A DNA stretch of 48,008 nt from an uncultured Mycoplasmatota bacterium (GCA_947646095.1 CANSFI010000014.1:1-48008), one strand, 5' to 3'. Positions 18,707 to 27,143 are shown, counted from the first letter of the stretch. Numbers and translations: made by a program. Notes: generated by a model not told the origin, from the letters alone.

Positions 18707-19385
18707 CCGCCTTATAAATTATTATTCCTGTTGCTACAGATACATTTAAACTATTAATTTGTCCCTTCATAGGAATACTAGCAATAAAATCACAGTTATC
18801 TTTTACTAATTTGCTCATACCATTACCTTCATTTCCAATAACCAAACAAGTTTTTCCTCTATAATCTAATTTTGAATAGTTTTCTCCATCCATATCAGTC
18901 CCAAAAAACCAAAAACCCTCTTTTTTTAGTACTTTTATTGTTTCAACTAAATTAGTAACTCGAATAATTGGAACATATTTACTTGCTCCTACGCTAGTTC
19001 TAATAACTGTTCCATTAACACTTACTGATCTGTCTTTTGGAATAATTATAGCATCAATACTAGCTGCTTCACAAGTTCTTATAATCGCTCCAAAATTATG
19101 GGGATCTTCTATATGATCTAGCATAACTATAAGAGGATTTTCTAATTTTTTTATTTCATTTAAGTCAGTATATTTAAAGTTGTCTATTTCTAATATAATT
19201 CCCTGATGATTTTCATCTGTTTTTTTATCTAATTCTATTTTACTTAAATAATTTATTTTAATTTTTTTCATTTTTAATAAATTAATTATTTCTATATCAT
19301 TAAAATTATTATATAAAAAGGCTTTTTCTATTTTATTATTACCGTTTAAATATTCTTTTGCAACATTTTTGCCACAAATATACAT
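18684..19385 (-). CDS. rlmB: 23S rRNA (guanosine-2'-O-)-methyltransferase RlmB-like
   Basis: A 233-residue SPOUT methylase. The N-terminal substrate-binding domain (YICGKNVAKEYLNG...) is followed by motif 1 LDHIEDPHNFGAIIRTCEA, motif 2 LVIGNEGNGMSKLV and motif 3 NSLNVSVATGIIIYKA, which form the trefoil-knot SAM site. RlmB (YacO in Bacillus) methylates the 23S peptidyl-transferase region. It sits 3 nt after mrnC, as in Bacillus. Confidence 0.93.
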   Translation of the reverse strand: MYICGKNVAKEYLNGNNKIEKAFLYNNFNDIEIINLLKMKKIKINYLSKIELDKKTDENHQGIILEIDNFKYTDLNEIKKLENPLIVMLDHIEDPHNFGAIIRTCEAASIDAIIIPKDRSVSVNGTVIRTSVGASKYVPIIRVTNLVETIKVLKKEGFWFFGTDMDGENYSKLDYRGKTCLVIGNEGNGMSKLVKDNCDFIASIPMKGQINSLNVSVATGIIIYKAVENRNEL

Positions 19386-19388
19386 ATA

Positions 19389-19760
19389 TTAATCACCTAT
19401 TATTTCTTTCATTATTTCATCAATTCTATCAGTTTTATTTGATAAATATAAATATCCTATTAGAGATTCTAAACCAGTAGCATATTTATAGGTTACTATA
19501 TCAGTTCCCTTGGGATGTCTACTACCTTTATGATTTCTACCTCTATTTACAATATCAAGTTCTTCTTTTGTTAAAAAATTATTATTAATCAATTCTTTTA
19601 AATACATTGCTTGTCCTTTAGCGCCTACAAATTTAATAGCTTCTGCCTGTAATTCTTTAACTTTAATAATTCCCTTATTAATTAAATACTTTCTAATATA
19701 TATTTCATATACAGCATCACCTAAATAAGCTAAAGCAAGTACATTTATTTCTTTGTTCAC
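19389..19760 (-). CDS. mrnC: Mini-ribonuclease III
   Basis: A 123-residue RNase III catalytic domain without a dsRNA-binding domain. ALAYLGDAVYEIYIRKYL carries the signature Asp/Glu residues, and RNHKGSRHPKGTDIVTYKYATGLESLIGYLYL supplies the second active-site half. Mini-III matures 23S rRNA ends. It lies 12 nt after rbgA and 3 nt before rlmB. Confidence 0.95.
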   Translation of the reverse strand: MNKEINVLALAYLGDAVYEIYIRKYLINKGIIKVKELQAEAIKFVGAKGQAMYLKELINNNFLTKEELDIVNRGRNHKGSRHPKGTDIVTYKYATGLESLIGYLYLSNKTDRIDEIMKEIIGD

Positions 19761-19772
19761 ATTACCACTATC

Positions 19773-20642
19773 CTAATTTCTATCAAATCTATCAAATGTT
19801 ATATTTTTAATCATTCCACTTTTTATTTCGTTTATGATAACGCTAATTACTTTATCATAATCTATTTCACCACCATGCATTAAACAACCTCTTTTTTTAC
19901 CAATTATTTCTAATGTTGTAACAAAATCATCATCTAATTTGTCTATATCAAAACGTGTTTTTAAAGTATTTGGATAATATTTATATAATGTATTAATAAT
20001 ATATTCACTTACATCATATAAGGGCAATATTTCTTCTTTGATTGCTGTAAAACTAGCGAGATTAAAGGCATTTTCTTCATCTAGTTTTGGCCATAAAATT
20101 CCTGGAGAGTCTAAAAGTTCCATGTTATCATTTATTCTTATCCAATCTAAGTTTTTAGTTACTCCTGGTCTATTTCCAACATTAACTGCTTTTCTGCCAA
20201 CTAATCTATTAATTAAAGTAGATTTTCCTACATTAGGAATACCTACAATTAAAATTCTTGTTTTTCTTTTTATCATACCTTTGCTTTCTCTTTTTTGATT
20301 AATTTCTTTCATTAATTCATTGGTCATCTTTATTAAAGGTTTCATATCAGGATTTTTTTCTAAGCTTAATTCTATTACTTTATATCCTAAATTTTTATAA
20401 TATTCAATCCATTTATTAGTTTCTTCTTTATCACATAAATCTACCTTGTTAAAAATAATAATTCGTGGTTTATTTTTTATAAAATGATCTATATCCTTTA
20501 TTTTAGACGAATAAGGTATTCTAGCATCTACCACTTCATACACCACATCTATTAAATTTATTTTTTCACCTATTAATCTTTTTGTTTTCGCCATGTGACC
20601 TGGGTACCAGTTGATATTTGTCGAATTTTGTCGATTTTCCAT
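19773..20642 (-). CDS. rbgA: Ribosome biogenesis GTPase RbgA (YlqF), start replaced by mobile cassette
   Basis: A 289-residue circularly permuted GTPase: G4 NKVDLC near 75, G1 GIPNVGKSTLINRL near 133 and G3 DSPGILWP near 177, followed by the C-terminal domain ending GCLMHGGEIDYDKV. RbgA drives late 50S maturation and is essential in Bacillus. The conserved family start is I-Q/N-W-F/Y-PGHMAK after only one or two residues. Here it is preceded by MENRQNSTN, and this extension plus the Shine-Dalgarno recur at five sites upstream. The ATG follows the deaminase stop with no gap (TAAATG), and the Shine-Dalgarno lies inside the deaminase 3' end. The start region is therefore supplied by the adjacent cassette. 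Confidence 0.95.
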   Translation of the reverse strand: MENRQNSTNINWYPGHMAKTKRLIGEKINLIDVVYEVVDARIPYSSKIKDIDHFIKNKPRIIIFNKVDLCDKEETNKWIEYYKNLGYKVIELSLEKNPDMKPLIKMTNELMKEINQKRESKGMIKRKTRILIVGIPNVGKSTLINRLVGRKAVNVGNRPGVTKNLDWIRINDNMELLDSPGILWPKLDEENAFNLASFTAIKEEILPLYDVSEYIINTLYKYYPNTLKTRFDIDKLDDDFVTTLEIIGKKRGCLMHGGEIDYDKVISVIINEIKSGMIKNITFDRFDRN

Positions 20643-21095
20643 TTATTTCACTTCCTTTATTTTGCTTATTTCAAAATATTGGGTTTTCACCCCTGCTTCA
20701 TTCAAAATTTTAAAAGCTTCTTCATCAGGATATTTATTTGCATAAATAACTTTTTTAATTCCAACATTTATTATAAGTTTTGCACAAATCATACAAGGAG
20801 ACTTTGTTACATAAATTGTTGAATTACTTAAATCATAACCTTTCATCAAGGAATTTAATATTGCGTTTTGTTCTGCATGTACAACCCTACATAATTCTTG
20901 TCTTTCTCCACTTTGGAGATTATATTTTTTTCTCAAACATGTATCTATTGTACATGGTATACATCCTTTTGGTACAGAGTTATTTCCTTTTCCTAATATC
21001 TCTCCATTTAAAACAATAATTGCCCCAACTTTACCCTTTACACAATTAGCATTTTTTGACTCTTCAATCGCCATTTTCATAAATCTTTCACTCAA
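20643..21095 (-). CDS. Deoxycytidylate (dCMP) deaminase, cassette 1 cargo
   Basis: A 150-residue zinc deaminase. The active-site motifs HAEQNAI (about residues 74-80) and SPCMICAKLI (about 99-108) supply the His and two Cys zinc ligands and the proton-shuttling Glu. A CIPCTIDTCLRKKY insertion after the first strand resembles ComEB/dCMP deaminases. The reaction is dCMP to dUMP for thymidylate supply. Its stop abuts the rbgA ATG, and it is enclosed by junctions at 20607 and 22695, so it travels as cassette cargo rather than as an original neighbour. The same enzymes are common phage genes. Confidence 0.9.
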   Translation of the reverse strand: MSERFMKMAIEESKNANCVKGKVGAIIVLNGEILGKGNNSVPKGCIPCTIDTCLRKKYNLQSGERQELCRVVHAEQNAILNSLMKGYDLSNSTIYVTKSPCMICAKLIINVGIKKVIYANKYPDEEAFKILNEAGVKTQYFEISKIKEVK

Positions 21096-21111
21096 TTAAA
21101 TCACTTCCAAA

Positions 21112-21390
21112 CTATCTATATAAATTTTTTAAAACATTAGTAAGACAATCTTCTGCAGTTAAATCTGTGTTTTCTGAAAATTTAATTCTAACTAATTTTC
21201 CATTTACCTTAAATATATATGGATTTTTTGTCTTCATAATAAAATCTAATATTCTTTCATTACTTGATTTTCTTCTATCTATTTTTATAGAACTTATTTC
21301 ATCTACATCATCTAATTTTACATCATCAAGATTCATATTTCTACATCTTTCTAATTTTTCTCTTAATTCTTCAATATTATATTTATTCAT
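21112..21390 (-). CDS. DUF6870-like small protein, copy 1 (intact)
   Basis: About 92 residues from ATG 21390 (SD GGAGTG). An in-frame upstream start at 21426 lies in the promoter and is unlikely. It has a charged N-terminal helix (NIEELREKLERCRNMNLDDV), a DEISSIKIDRRKSSNERILDFI segment, and KNPYIFKVNGKLVRIKFSENTDLTAEDCLTNVLKNLY. This resembles the DUF6870 proteins seen in conjugative elements, a family assignment made from memory. The function is unknown. Four further intact, truncated or broken copies occur in the array, each upstream of the cargo gene. It has its own promoter. Confidence 0.75.
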   Translation of the reverse strand: MNKYNIEELREKLERCRNMNLDDVKLDDVDEISSIKIDRRKSSNERILDFIMKTKNPYIFKVNGKLVRIKFSENTDLTAEDCLTNVLKNLYR

Positions 21391-21409
21391 AAAATCACAC
21401 TCCAACTTG

Positions 21410-21438
21410 ATTATATAGTTAATCATAATTTTTGTTAA
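21410..21438 (-). promoter_or_regulatory. Promoter of DUF6870 copy 1
   Basis: Minus-strand TTAACA (21433-21438), 17-bp spacer, TATAAT (21410-21415). The same element in the same position precedes the copies at 23.7 and 28.1 kb, which supports it as a conserved cassette promoter for the DUF6870 and cargo genes. Confidence 0.75.
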
Positions 21439-21470
21439 ATGTGCAATTTTTTATTATGAATATTAATTTA

Positions 21471-22496
21471 CTAATCTTTATTATTTCCTGCAGTTTCTAG
21501 TAATTTTGTGCTTTCGATAAATTTATCAAAATCAGATACAAATAATTCATCTTGCTTTTTCTTGAATTTATCATATTCTTTATAAGCTAATTCTTGAGCC
21601 ACTCTGTGAGAAATACTCCCAGCATTATGCAATATTTCTTGACCATTAAATTGTAAAAAGGCATCTAATTTTTCTACCCAATCTTGCATTGTCATTGCGT
21701 TATGATTTTCTGCTTGTAATTCAGCATAATCTAAATACATAGTAACTATTCTATTTAAATTTTTAAGTTCTTTCTCTGTTAAATAATTTTTAGCAATATC
21801 AACATCATATTTATAAATAGGACCATTTGGAGAGCCAGTCCAATTCGTTAAACCCATATTATCTTTTTTTGAATCGACTCTATTATAAATAATCTCCGCA
21901 GCAGTATTGCCAGTTACAGAGTAATGGAGCTTATTCTGTACAGTTTTAAAAAAGGTTTTAGTGATTTCAGAATCTTTGTCATAATCGATACTACAAGATG
22001 AATATATATCTGTTATTTTTTGATAGAATCTTCTTTCACTGGACCTGATATTTCTAATTCTTTCTAATGTTCTTTCAAAATAATCTTCTCCAAAAATATA
22101 GTTTGGATTTTTTAATCTCTCATCATCCATAACAACTCCAGTAATCAAATACTCTTTTAAAACTTTTGTTGCCCATATCCTAAATTGTGTTGCTTTTTTA
22201 GAATTAACACGATAGCCCACTGCAATAATCATATCTAAATTGTATATTTTAGATTTTCTTCCACCTGTACTTTCGTCGGAAATTCCGACAGAAGTTTCTT
22301 CCTTAAGTTCACCACTATTTAATATATTATTAATATGTTCTGTTATTGTACTTCTTCCTACTCCAAATAATTCAGCAATTAGGTTTTGTGTTAACCAAAT
22401 ATCATTATTAATTAATAATACATTTACTTTAATATTGTTATTATCATCACGATAAATTAAAAAATCATGAGTAGTTATTTGTAAATCATTTTTCAT
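21471..22496 (-). CDS. RhuM-family protein, cassette 1 (intact)
   Basis: A 341-residue RhuM-like protein. The N-terminal winged-helix-like part shows WLTQNLIAELFGVGRST and ITEHINNIL (about residues 34-61). It is followed by YNLDMIIAVGYRVNSKKATQFRIWATKVLKEYL, RNIRSSERRFYQKITDIYSS, and LHYSVTGNTAAEIIYNRVD. The C-terminal part has NLNRIVTMYLDYAELQAE and TMQDWVEKLDAFL. RhuM proteins were named from a Salmonella pathogenicity island, and their biochemistry is unsettled. They are common on mobile elements. It has Shine-Dalgarno AGAGGTG. It is the first gene after the cassette leader and is nearly identical in its N-terminal half to the broken copy at 26 kb. Confidence 0.88.
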   Translation of the reverse strand: MKNDLQITTHDFLIYRDDNNNIKVNVLLINNDIWLTQNLIAELFGVGRSTITEHINNILNSGELKEETSVGISDESTGGRKSKIYNLDMIIAVGYRVNSKKATQFRIWATKVLKEYLITGVVMDDERLKNPNYIFGEDYFERTLERIRNIRSSERRFYQKITDIYSSCSIDYDKDSEITKTFFKTVQNKLHYSVTGNTAAEIIYNRVDSKKDNMGLTNWTGSPNGPIYKYDVDIAKNYLTEKELKNLNRIVTMYLDYAELQAENHNAMTMQDWVEKLDAFLQFNGQEILHNAGSISHRVAQELAYKEYDKFKKKQDELFVSDFDKFIESTKLLETAGNNKD

Positions 22497-22527
22497 TTAT
22501 ATTCACCTCTTTCTTATGTTCTTAAAT

Positions 22528-22733
22528 GTCGTAATCACCTATCTAATTCCTATTATAAATAGCGCCAAAATTACTATATTTTTATGAATTTTTATTGTTT
22601 TTTATCATTTTTAATGAAAATATGCAAGATTTAAATTGGATAGTTTCCTTTATTTATAAGGGTTTAAGGGTGTTCTTAATTAAATCGTAATCAACCAGTT
22701 TATATTTGCCCCATTTTGTCGATTATTTTCCAT
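22528..22733 (-). repeat. Cassette junction S1 with type I leader
   Basis: Minus strand: ATG and RbgA-like start codons (22701-22733), core AACTGG (22695-22700), TTGATTACGATT, a conserved CCCTTATAAATAAAGG, the ATCTTGCATATTTTCATT block, and an ATAATAGGAATTAG block. It ends in GGTGATTACGAC. TCGTAATCA occurs near both ends as a direct repeat about 155 bp apart. Closely similar copies lie at 24.7, 26.9 and 29.3 kb. It joins the end of cassette 2 to the start of cassette 1. Confidence 0.85.
22680..22733 (-). pseudogene. Abandoned rbgA start S1 (17 codons)
   Basis: SD AGGAAGTG, then an ORF reading MENNRQNGANINWLITI and stop. Residues up to INW match the present RbgA start (MENRQNSTNINW). The following LITI is leader DNA where RbgA has YPGHMAK. 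It lies 14 nt after the YdcF stop. Confidence 0.8.
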
Positions 22734-22747
22734 AACTTTCACTTCCT

Positions 22748-23362
22748 TTATTTGCGATATTCAATATTAATATCTACATATTTACCATCATTTATAAACC
22801 TTTTTGTTTTTTCAATTTGATTTTTTATCAAATCTACTAATTTTGGGTTATTTATTATTTTATCATATGATAAAATGCTATTTTCAACATAATCATAATA
22901 AAACTGAATATTATTATTTTTTAGAATTTTTGACCAGTGTAAAATTATACGTAATAAATGAACTTCTTGTGTTATTAATACAATATTTGTTGGTTTATAA
23001 ATAGATTTTAAATTTAGCATATTCATAATATTAATATTATTTTCTTCAGTTGTTTTAGAATTACCCTCAATAATTATTTTACTTTCGTCAATTGAATTAT
23101 TTATTAGGTAATTTTTCATATATTCTGATTCATTAAAATTTCCATTTATGCCTATTCCACCAGTTAATATAACTTTATCAAAATTATGATTATTTAAAAC
23201 TTCTAATGCATAACTTAATCTTTCATCTAACAATTCTTTTATGTGACATCCATATATAATTATATAATCCACATTGTCATATTTTTCTTTTTGTATACTA
23301 AAGAAAATCGCCTTTATTAATTCATTATTTAAATCCTTTATATCTAATTGTGATAATTTCAT
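22748..23362 (-). CDS. YdcF/DUF218-like protein, cassette 2 cargo
   Basis: A 204-residue soluble protein with YIIIYGCHIKELLDERLSYAL, KVILTGGIGINGNFNESEYMKNYLI, IIIEGNSKTTEENN, and ITQEVHLLRI. These fit the DUF218 (YdcF, SanA-like) fold with its GG(x)N and ExxS/T-TxEN motifs. YdcF-type proteins bind SAM or act in envelope metabolism; the role here is not predictable. It is the only gene of the shortest cassette and directly follows a type II leader with no RhuM/BRO-N gene. Its start has a strong AGGAGG Shine-Dalgarno. Confidence 0.78.
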   Translation of the reverse strand: MKLSQLDIKDLNNELIKAIFFSIQKEKYDNVDYIIIYGCHIKELLDERLSYALEVLNNHNFDKVILTGGIGINGNFNESEYMKNYLINNSIDESKIIIEGNSKTTEENNINIMNMLNLKSIYKPTNIVLITQEVHLLRIILHWSKILKNNNIQFYYDYVENSILSYDKIINNPKLVDLIKNQIEKTKRFINDGKYVDINIEYRK

Positions 23363-23399
23363 AATTCCTCCTTCTTTTGATTAATCGCATACAAACTTA

Positions 23400-23495
23400 G
23401 CTTAAACAGATTCTTTATTTATAAGTGTTTGCAAGAGGTTTTACATATTTCCCGATATCCCAATTTATATTTGCCCTATTTTGTCGATTGTCCAT
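23400..23495 (-). repeat. Cassette junction S2 with type II leader
   Basis: RbgA-like start joined through AATTGG to GATATCGGGAAATATG, then ACTTATAAATAAAG. Only the start codons and the TATAAATAAAG block match type I leaders. The remainder matches the junction at 31.5 kb (GGTATCGGGATATATGG...ACTTATAAATAAAG). It joins the decayed end of cassette 3 to cassette 2. Confidence 0.78.
23415..23495 (-). pseudogene. Abandoned rbgA start S2 (26 codons)
   Basis: The ORF begins MDNRQNRANINW and continues DIGKYVKPLANTYK before a stop. The first 12 residues match other junction starts, and the tail is type II leader DNA. The usual AAGGAAGTG Shine-Dalgarno is replaced by GAAGAGTGAT. Confidence 0.75.
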
Positions 23496-23564
23496 ATAAT
23501 CACTCTTCTATTTTTTACTAAATAAAACATTGCTAATTCATTTTTATTTTTAATAGTATATCTT

Positions 23565-23723
23565 CTAATTTCCATTTACTTTAAATATATATGGATTTTT
23601 TACTTTAGTCAAAAAATCTAATATTCTTTCGTTGCTAGGTTTTCTTCTATCTATTTTTATAGAAGTTATTTCGTCTACATCTTCTAATTTTTCTACTAAT
23701 TCTTCAATATCATATTTCTTCAT
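23565..23723 (-). pseudogene. DUF6870-like copy 2, internally deleted and truncated
   Basis: A 52-codon ORF starting MKKYDIEELVEKLEDVDEI. Compared with intact copies it lacks about 14 residues after the first helix (in frame) and stops at KVNGN, losing the C-terminal KLVRIKFSDTD...LYR part. The promoter and Shine-Dalgarno are kept. No cargo gene follows; 69 nt further is junction S2, so the cargo of this cassette has been deleted. Confidence 0.75.
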
Positions 23724-23742
23724 ATATTCACACTCCAACCTA

Positions 23743-23772
23743 ATTATATATTAAAAATGTAATTAATGTTAA
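23743..23772 (-). promoter_or_regulatory. Promoter of DUF6870 copy 2
   Basis: Minus-strand TTAACA (23767-23772), 18-bp spacer, TATAAT (23743-23748). It is homologous to the promoters at 21410 and 28077. Confidence 0.65.
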
Positions 23773-23782
23773 ATGTTTGAAT

Positions 23783-24652
23783 TTACTCATTAACTTTACT
23801 TTCTATTTTTTGTTGTTCTGGAGCATATCGGTAATTGAGTGCATTGTCTTTAGATATTGCAGATTTTTTTGTTTCCTTTTCATATAAATCTCTAGCACCT
23901 TTAGCAACTCCTCCACCTCTTTTGGCAACTCTCAAATTCTCTTTTAAACCTTGTGGATGTTCCTCTTTTGCGATATCTCGTGTTGCAATTTCTCCTATAT
24001 TTGTAAGTGCTACTTCTATATCAGTCATATTATCTCTTAAAGATTCTTTTCTAAGTCCTTTTAACTTTTTATATTCACTGGCTTTCATTCCAGACCAACC
24101 TTTATATATTTCATTCGTTAACATAGCATATTCATAATTTTCATTAATTCCATTTTCTTTCCAAGTATCTGTTAATTTTTTCCTATTTAAAATCCCATTT
24201 AATCTCTCTGAAATCCATTTATCACTGTATCCTCTTTTGCGATAATAATCTATTGCTCTATTAACTGCAATTTCAGGATCAAATACTTCATCTATTCTCT
24301 CACTTCCCAAATTTGCTAACCATAATTTGAAAGGCTCTGCTTTCGGGCTTGAAACAGATTCAATAAGTCTTAATATTCCTTTTGTATCCAAAGTATCTGT
24401 TATACGATTTTTACCATCTTGTGCTTTCATTTTCAACTGCACGATTTTTTCGTGCAGTTCACTTCCCTCATCAATTAATCTTCTTTTTAAATCGCTCCAA
24501 TAATTTCTTGGAATTTTTGCATCTGTTAATGTTGCAATAACATCTACGACACTAAAATAATATTCTTCGTTTTCACTATCCCATATACTTCTTATTTCCT
24601 TACCTTCAAATAAATTTGAAATTGTTTCTAATTTATTATTCAAATATAACAC
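23783..24652 (-). CDS. BRO-N domain (phage antirepressor-like) protein, cassette 3
   Basis: A 289-residue protein. The BRO-N domain covers about residues 10-125: FEGKEIRSIWDSENEEYYFSVVDVIATLTDA, then PRNYWSDLKRRLIDEGSEL, then LDTKGILRLIESVSSPKAEPFKLWLANLGSERIDEV. The C-terminal part is basic and helical. BRO-N proteins bind DNA and are typical of phages and mobile elements. It takes the place held by RhuM in cassettes 1, 4 and 6 and follows a type I leader. The ORF looks intact although its downstream partners are damaged. Confidence 0.85.
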   Translation of the reverse strand: MLYLNNKLETISNLFEGKEIRSIWDSENEEYYFSVVDVIATLTDAKIPRNYWSDLKRRLIDEGSELHEKIVQLKMKAQDGKNRITDTLDTKGILRLIESVSSPKAEPFKLWLANLGSERIDEVFDPEIAVNRAIDYYRKRGYSDKWISERLNGILNRKKLTDTWKENGINENYEYAMLTNEIYKGWSGMKASEYKKLKGLRKESLRDNMTDIEVALTNIGEIATRDIAKEEHPQGLKENLRVAKRGGGVAKGARDLYEKETKKSAISKDNALNYRYAPEQQKIESKVNE

Positions 24653-24688
24653 CTTCTTTCTTATCCTAATTATTAGAGGGGTTACAAC

Positions 24689-24898
24689 GTCGTAATCACC
24701 TTGCTAATTCCTATAACAAATATCATTAAAATCACGATATTTTTATCAATTTCAAATGATTTTAGCGCTTTTTTAATGAAAATATGCAAGATATAAATTT
24801 GAAATTTTCCTTTATTTATAAGGGTTTACGGGTGTTCTTAATTAAATCGTAATCAACCAGTTTATATTTGTCGAATTTTGTCGATTTTCATTTTTCAT
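24689..24898 (-). repeat. Cassette junction S3 with type I leader
   Basis: Same block order as S1: start codons, core AACTGG (24857-24862), TTGATTACGATT, CCCTTATAAATAAAGG, ATCTTGCATATTTTCATT, TTATAGGAATTAG and GGTGATTACGAC. The outer flank differs (ACGTTGTAACC instead of a TTAAGAACA block), as in S5. It joins cassettes 4 and 3. Confidence 0.85.
24842..24898 (-). pseudogene. Abandoned rbgA start S3 (18 codons)
   Basis: The ORF reads MKNENRQNSTNINWLITI and stop, 5 nt after the stop of the cargo gene at 24904. ENRQNSTNINW is identical to the start of the living RbgA. Confidence 0.8.
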
Positions 24899-24903
24899 TT
24901 GTT

Positions 24904-25599
24904 TCACATCCTTTTTTGACTATATAGTTCATACATTTCTAATGCATTATCAATATACATTTCATGTTCTGGTCTTTCTTCTTGAGCATTAATAAATATC
25001 TCTTTTATCGCATCATAACTTGGTACATTAATATTTTGCTCCTTGGCAATAATTCTAAGTTCCTCTTCCAAATTAGGATGCAAAAAAATCCAACGAGCAA
25101 TTTCTCTATCCGTATATTGCTTATGCAATTTTTCTATATAAATATTTCTAATTTTATCGATTAAATCACTATCATCATCTGGAACATAATCAGGTCTGTT
25201 AGGATAATAATATATATTAATCAGATTATCATCAACTAATTTATTTATAGCATCCATTAAACTTGTATATATTTCTTCTTTAATAACTGGCACTTCTGCT
25301 TCTGATACAACTTCGTTAAATCCAGTATTTATATTTTTAAATAATGTACTATCTAATGTATATAAGGAAAATTTATTCGAAAACATTTTTTCAAAAGCAT
25401 GAGGTAATCTTTCAACCAAATCAAGTTTACCATCTCCATTTGTTCCTAAACTATATGTTGCATCATCTCCACATCTTTTTGACATTATAATCGCTATTTC
25501 TTTGGATTTAGTGGCATATACATAAGTTCCGTGTGTTGACTTATGCGGTATTAACATTTTTAATCCTTGAGTTTTACTCCCATGATATACACATTCCAT
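24904..25599 (-). CDS. Unknown cassette 4 cargo with YHGS motif
   Basis: 231 residues from ATG 25599 (SD AGGTG; the in-frame GTG at 25608 is part of that SD). The N-terminus MECVYHGSKTQGLKMLIPHKSTHGTYVYATKSKEIAIIMS has the YHGS...L.P...YVYAT layout I associate with ADP-ribosyltransferase-like or RES-like folds, but this is a weak resemblance. The C-terminal half is acidic and helical. A toxin, defence or host-modifying role is possible but unproven. Its TGA stop lies 5 nt before abandoned start S3. Confidence 0.6.
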   Translation of the reverse strand: MECVYHGSKTQGLKMLIPHKSTHGTYVYATKSKEIAIIMSKRCGDDATYSLGTNGDGKLDLVERLPHAFEKMFSNKFSLYTLDSTLFKNINTGFNEVVSEAEVPVIKEEIYTSLMDAINKLVDDNLINIYYYPNRPDYVPDDDSDLIDKIRNIYIEKLHKQYTDREIARWIFLHPNLEEELRIIAKEQNINVPSYDAIKEIFINAQEERPEHEMYIDNALEMYELYSQKRM

Positions 25600-25612
25600 A
25601 TTTTTCACCTAC

Positions 25613-25889
25613 TTATCTATATAAATTCTTTAAAACATTCGTAAGACAATCATCCGCTGTTTTATCTGTATCAGAAAATCTAATTCTAACTAATTTCCCA
25701 TTTACTTTAAATATATAAGGATTCTTTACTTTTGTTAAAAAATCTAAATATTCTTTCTTCTCTACATTTCTTCCTACTTATTTTTATATCTTCTATATTA
25801 TCAACATCATCTGGATTAATATCTTCAATTGGAATATTCTTACATCTTTCTAATTTTTCTTTAATTTCTTCTAAATTGCACTTATTCAT
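25613..25889 (-). pseudogene. DUF6870-like copy 3, frameshifted
   Basis: Starts at ATG 25889 (MNKCNLEEIKEKLERCKN), overlapping the end of RhuM2. One extra T near 25748-25750 (ATATTTAGA where other copies have ATATTAGA) shifts the frame and stops translation at SLYI. Restoring the frame gives KVKNPYIFKVNGKLVRIRF and DTDKTADDCLTNVLKNLYR, the complete family ending. No separate promoter is seen here. Confidence 0.8.
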
Positions 25890-26904
25890 TATTATCATTC
25901 ATCTTACTTTCATTTAAATATTTATTATAAAACTCATCCATTGAAGAAATGTATTTCTGATCTTGAATTACTCTATATTTTTCATATTCACTTTCTGCCT
26001 TTTCTACCGCTTCATTATGAATTATATTTCCAGAATTTTTTAAAACACTTTTTCTTCTAAACTTTAATAAATCATCTGTTGCATCAATCCAATCTTGCAT
26101 TGTCTTAATGTGCCTTTCTTTTGCTTCTGCTTCTGCGAATACTAAAAACATGTTAGTTAAATCATTTTATTTATTTAATTCTTCTTCATTCAAATAATTT
26201 TTAGCAATAGATACATCATATTTATATATCAATCCATCAGGACTGTTCTTCCAATTTGTAAGTCCCATGTATTCATGCTCACTATTCGCTCTTTCATAAA
26301 TTAGTTCTGCTGCTGTGTGGCCAGAAATAGCATAATGAAGTTTATTTTGAACAATCTTGAAAAAAGTATAAGCACTCTCAGATTTAGGATTATAATCAGT
26401 TGCTGTTGCAATAAATAAATCAGTGATTTTTTGATATGACATTCTCTCACTTGCCCTGATAGTTTTAATTCTTTCAAGTAATTCATCAAAATATTTCATA
26501 TCGTATTTATTGCCTTTAATAAATCTTTCATCATTTAATGTAAATCCTTTTGTTATATATTCTTTTAAAATTTTTGTTGCCCATATTCTAAATTGGGTTG
26601 CTTTCTTCGAATTAACACGATAACCTACAGCAATAATCATATCTAAATTATATATTTTAGATTTTCTTCCTCCTGTACTTTCGTCGGAAATTCCGACAGA
26701 AGTTTCTTCCATGAGTTCTCCATCTTTTAAAATATTATTGATATGCTCTGTTATGGTACTTCTTCCTACTCCAAAGAGTTCAGCAATCAAATTTTGTGTT
26801 AACCAAATATCATTATTAATTAATAACACATTCACTTTGATATCGTTATTATCATCACGATATATTAAAAAATCATGAGTAGTTATTTGTAAATTATTTT
26901 TCAT
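25882..26904 (-). pseudogene. RhuM-family copy 2, nonsense-interrupted
   Basis: The first 200 or so residues closely match RhuM1 (IYRDDNNDIKVNVLLINNDIWLTQN and onward). The frame is broken by a single in-frame TAA at 26167-26169 after NEEELNK. Reading through gives NDLTNMFLVFAEAEAKERHIKTMQDW, the expected C-terminal part, so one TTA-to-TAA change would explain it. An N-terminal product of 245 residues might still be made. It belongs to cassette 4 after leader S4. Confidence 0.85.
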
Positions 26905-26935
26905 ATATATTCACCTCTTTCTTTTGTTCTTAAAA

Positions 26936-27138
26936 GTCATAATCACCTTTCTAATTCCTATTATAAATAACATCAAAATTACTATATTTTTTATAGTTTT
27001 TAATAAATTTAGGAAATTTTCAATGAAAATATGCAAGATCTAAATTAGCCAATTTCCTTTATTTATAAGGTTTAAGGGTGTTCTTAATTAAATCGTAATC
27101 AACCAGTTTATATTTGTCGAATTTTGTCGATTATCCAT
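26936..27138 (-). repeat. Cassette junction S4 with type I leader
   Basis: The block order of S1, with core AACTGG (27103-27108) and the paired TTAAGAACA / GATTACGA blocks near both ends (the outer copy reads GATTATGAC). It is very close to S1, matching the near identity of the RhuM genes that follow each. It joins cassettes 5 and 4. Confidence 0.85.
27088..27138 (-). pseudogene. Abandoned rbgA start S4 (16 codons)
   Basis: MDNRQNSTNINWLITI and stop, 5 nt after the TGA of the cargo gene at 27144. It is preceded by GAAAGTG. Confidence 0.8.
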
Positions 27139-27143
27139 ACTTT

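Noticed and set aside
26301-26489. 62-residue minus-strand ORF inside RhuM2
   Set aside because: It lies out of frame within the RhuM coding sequence, whose own frame there is conserved with RhuM1.
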